Shown: positions 61,551 through 64,000 of the stretch, piece by piece | How positions within the stretch are numbered: position 1 is the first letter of the stretch | How the letters are laid out: each line of letters starts with the position of its first letter | DNA from: Metellina segmentata | Lineage: Eukaryota; Arthropoda; Arachnida; Araneae; Tetragnathidae | Reading direction: 5' to 3' | Assembly (NCBI GenBank): GCA_947359465.1 | Contig: OX375878.1 | Location: forward strand, 73,834,416-73,898,415 | Length of the DNA stretch: 64,000 nucleotides | The notes under the pieces: generated by a model | Databases searched by the model: none | Seen by the model: only the letters and a program-made list of their open reading frames with translations | Told to the model about the DNA's origin: nothing | Position numbers and translations under genes: made by a program

Positions 61551-61950
61551 AATACTGATTTTCTCGCGTTCCGCAAGTCGAACAGAGCTGTAATTTCAAT
61601 ATTTTCGCTCTTGTGCCTTACGCCTTTTGTATCAGAAATATGTGGTTTTCCTATATCTTCGCTCTCTCTCTCTCCTTCATGGAATGTCTGCAGTGTATTA
61701 CACTATTTACTTAGCGAACAAAATATATCTCTCATGTGCCTTAAAGTGCAACGTTACACCCAGTAACTAGATTGAATAATTTAAGAAAAAACAATTACAG
61801 TTCAAGAGAAAAAGAACATGACCAGTCGAAAGATAGAAATAATCGTCTATAAGAAAATGTCAGCGAACGCGAAAACAGGGCTATAGCAAAATTTATCTAT
61901 CCTCTATGATTAAAAGATACCGCATTACCGTAGAAAATTGGAAATAATTG

Positions 61951-62043
61951 AAAATTGAAGTGAATATTGAAAATCTATTATAATAACATTTCTAAAATTG
62001 AAGTGAATATTGAAAATCTATTATAATAACATTTCTAAAATTG
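61951..62043. repeat. 43-bp tandem duplication
   Basis: aaaattgaagtgaatattga starts at 61951 and 61994 and the two copies appear identical. Unrelated in sequence to the 43-bp satellite at 40.4 kb. Confidence 0.95.
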
Positions 62044-62375
62044 CGCTTTTAGCCATGCAATCATTTAAAATATGAATTTTCACTTTAAAAAGTATCCAAT
62101 GCAGCTTTATATTTTTGATTTTGTTTCATTTGGAGGTACGAAAGGGGCATATCTCGATGTGTCGACATTCATTATATAGAGGTCTACTACACTGCTTGAC
62201 AATTGCTTCGGAACAAACACAATTTTAAAAATAATTAACAATATTCATTGATTAAAGAAACGAAACTTAGTACATATTTTTAATTAAGATACTGTGCATT
62301 AAGTATAATGCAAAATGTTGCAGATTTTGGCTCATGGAAAAGCGAGATAATAAAAAGAAAAAAAAATCTGCTCCT

Positions 62376-62376
<1 letters not shown>

Positions 62377-62428
<52 letters not shown>
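62377..62428. repeat. (AG)26 microsatellite
   Basis: A perfect dinucleotide run of 52 bp inside the Tc1-like element, between its left terminal repeat and the transposase remnant. Confidence 0.97.
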
Positions 62429-62429
<1 letters not shown>

Positions 62430-62524
62430 AATTTTCAAAGTATCGAAAAATATTCTTTCTTTCCGGAGTCATGACAGATATAGTCACTCAGTAAGAAGTG
62501 AGGCCTCCTTGCACACTAATGCAC

Positions 62525-63534
62525 ATTAAGCATCTGCTATGCATGCCCTCCACTAAACAGTCGAGAAGTGCTTGGGGGATATTGTCCCATTCCTCTCTCA
62601 AAGCAATTTTGAGCGCCTGCACAGTTTGGGGTGGGTGAATCCTTTGTGAAACACGTCTACAAGGATAAACCCAAGCATGTTCAATAGGATTTAAGTCCGG
62701 AGAGTACGCAAGTCATTCCATGCGCTCAAAATTTTTGCTCTCTAGTGTCTCAGAGACATTAACTGTCCTGTGTGGGCATGCATTGTCACCCATGAACACA
62801 AAGTCTGAACCCACTGCACCCCGAAATAAACGAACATGACCCGAAGAATCTCCGTGCAATACCGCTGCAATGTAAAGGCACTAGCGTCAAAGATGTGTAG
62901 CAGTGTACTGCCATTATGCATAATGCCTGCCCACACCATGACCCCTCGGCCATAACGATCAACCTCACGAGCATTCTGGTATGTAATGTACCCCTCTCTC
63001 TCCTCAGTAATTGGTGTCCAGAATCCCTCATCTCGGTGAATCAGGATTCGTCAGAGAACATGACTGTGGACCACTGTTGATGATTCCCACGAATATGTTC
63101 TTTACACCAGCGTAACTTTTCCTGACGATGGCGTGGTTGTAACGGTGTACTTAACAGGCTTCCGAACATACAAACGAGCTTGATTTAATCGCCCAGAAAT
63201 TGTTTGGGCAGATACACGAGTGCCGGTAGTGGTTGCAAGCTCTGAATCAATCTGTCCCGGAGTGATATGTTTGTTCCTTATTGCTGTTAGGGATATATGT
63301 GCATCATCTCTGGGTGTGGTGCTCCTCCCACGATCATTACATGCTTTATCAAAGCATTTCCACCTTCCGCGGCTCTTTATTACCGCGAAATAACGCTTTT
63401 TGACACGCATTGCTGCGGCAACTAGGGTGATACTTTGCCCAGCTTCGAGTCCCCCCAACTGCTCGCCCACAGTCAAGTTCACTTAAATGATGCCTTACGT
63501 AGATTCTCCACTTGATACTTGCACCAGAAGACAA
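62525..63534 (-). pseudogene. Broken Tc1-like transposase
   Basis: Minus-strand fragments in shifting frames. From the right: an N-terminal segment (63534-63480) in one frame, then the paired helix-turn-helix DNA-binding region (63480-63105; VSAQTISGRLNQARLY), then the catalytic core (62940-62740; MVWAGIMHNGSTLLHIFDAS), and, in another frame, the remainder containing an SPDLNPIEHAW-like motif near 62690. Order and content match Tc1 transposases of the DDE (DD34E) type. At least three frame changes mean no functional protein. Confidence 0.85.
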
Positions 63535-63741
63535 TCTATCTGAACGGCTTTCAAGACCTTAAATCGTGATTTTCTGTAGATACTTTGCTGCTAATAAACA
63601 GCTCGTGTGCGCTGTCTTTTATACAGATAAGAGACCTTGCTCAACAGCACCCTTTGCACTTACATTTTCTACGATTGAGCGGCTTTCCGAATAGCAGTTT
63701 TGCATAAATCGGTTGTTCCTTAGCAATTGTCAAGCAGTGTA

Positions 63742-64000
63742 GTTCTGTTTAATATGCAAACACAATATTTATCATGCACCGCAGAATAATTTACAAAGAA
63801 TTACAGTATAACATAGAAAAAAAAACATGACTGTTTAATATTTTTATATAAATTTACAGAATTTAAAAAAGCCTCCTTTGATCTATCCATGTTCGAAGGG
63901 ACTGAGGAGGATGAAAATTGTTCGTCATAAAAAAAATGTTTAATTCAAGCTTAGCAAATTCAAACAGTAAATAAATAGTTTAAGTACGCCGTTGCCACAC
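63742..64000. other. AT-rich flank right of the Tc1 element
   Basis: No feature recognised. Confidence 0.5.

Larger units (their letters stand above)
62190..63739 (-). mobile_element. Tc1-like DNA transposon with intact terminal inverted repeats and TA target duplication
   Basis: The left end CACTGCTTGACAATTGCT at 62190 and the reverse complement of the right end (63739) match closely over about 27 bp. Both sides are flanked by TA (62188-62189, 63740-63741). The 1550-bp length fits Tc1-like elements. The minus-strand interior encodes a transposase broken by frameshifts. It is an inactive but structurally complete copy. A 52-bp (AG)26 tract at 62377-62428 interrupts its left part. Confidence 0.9.

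Overview
The window is eukaryotic nuclear DNA. It is AT-rich, sparsely coding, has consensus GT-AG splice sites, and is packed with old mobile elements: tRNA-derived SINEs, Tc1/mariner, hAT and pogo-type DNA transposons, a truncated non-LTR retrotransposon and satellite-like arrays. An arthropod is most likely, perhaps a chelicerate with large introns. That is inferred from repeat style and not from any diagnostic gene.

Supported coding sequence is limited and all on the minus strand. (1) 761-4114 is one long open frame for a protein of about 1117 residues. It is built mostly from 11-residue (hendecad) repeats, including 16 consecutive repeats carrying Trp (one Tyr) exactly every 11 residues. 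(2) 11822-12261 is a probable internal exon of a low-complexity, acidic, Ser-rich segment. (3) 33994-34116 is a short exon with good splice sites that encodes a spectrin-repeat-like helix. Exons 2 and 3 may belong to one leftward-transcribed gene with introns over 20 kb, but the link is unproven. No complete multi-exon gene can be assembled.

Layout: 1-4.2 kb, the hendecad gene; 5-11 kb, intergenic or intronic with SINEs; 11.8-13.3 kb, an exon and a GC/CpG-rich segment; 13.7-19.2 kb, a SINE cluster; 19-27.5 kb, AT-rich with a hAT MITE and a Helitron-like 5' end; 27.5-33.4 kb, SINEs, a second hAT MITE with perfect 8-bp target duplications, and a LINE 3' end; 34 kb, the spectrin exon and an internally deleted Tc1 element; 36.7-36.9 kb, a hairpin-ended Helitron-like unit; 39.2-41.6 kb, a 43-bp satellite inside inverted arms; 42.3-43.7 kb, SINEs including one retroposed copy with a 20-bp target duplication; 45.5-48.2 kb, a pair of diverged duplicate segments and a long AT run; 49.5-58.5 kb, pogo-like MITEs and further SINEs; 60.6-63.7 kb, two decayed Tc1 elements, one with intact terminal repeats.

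The hendecad protein is the most unusual feature. Most of the rest is transposon archaeology.
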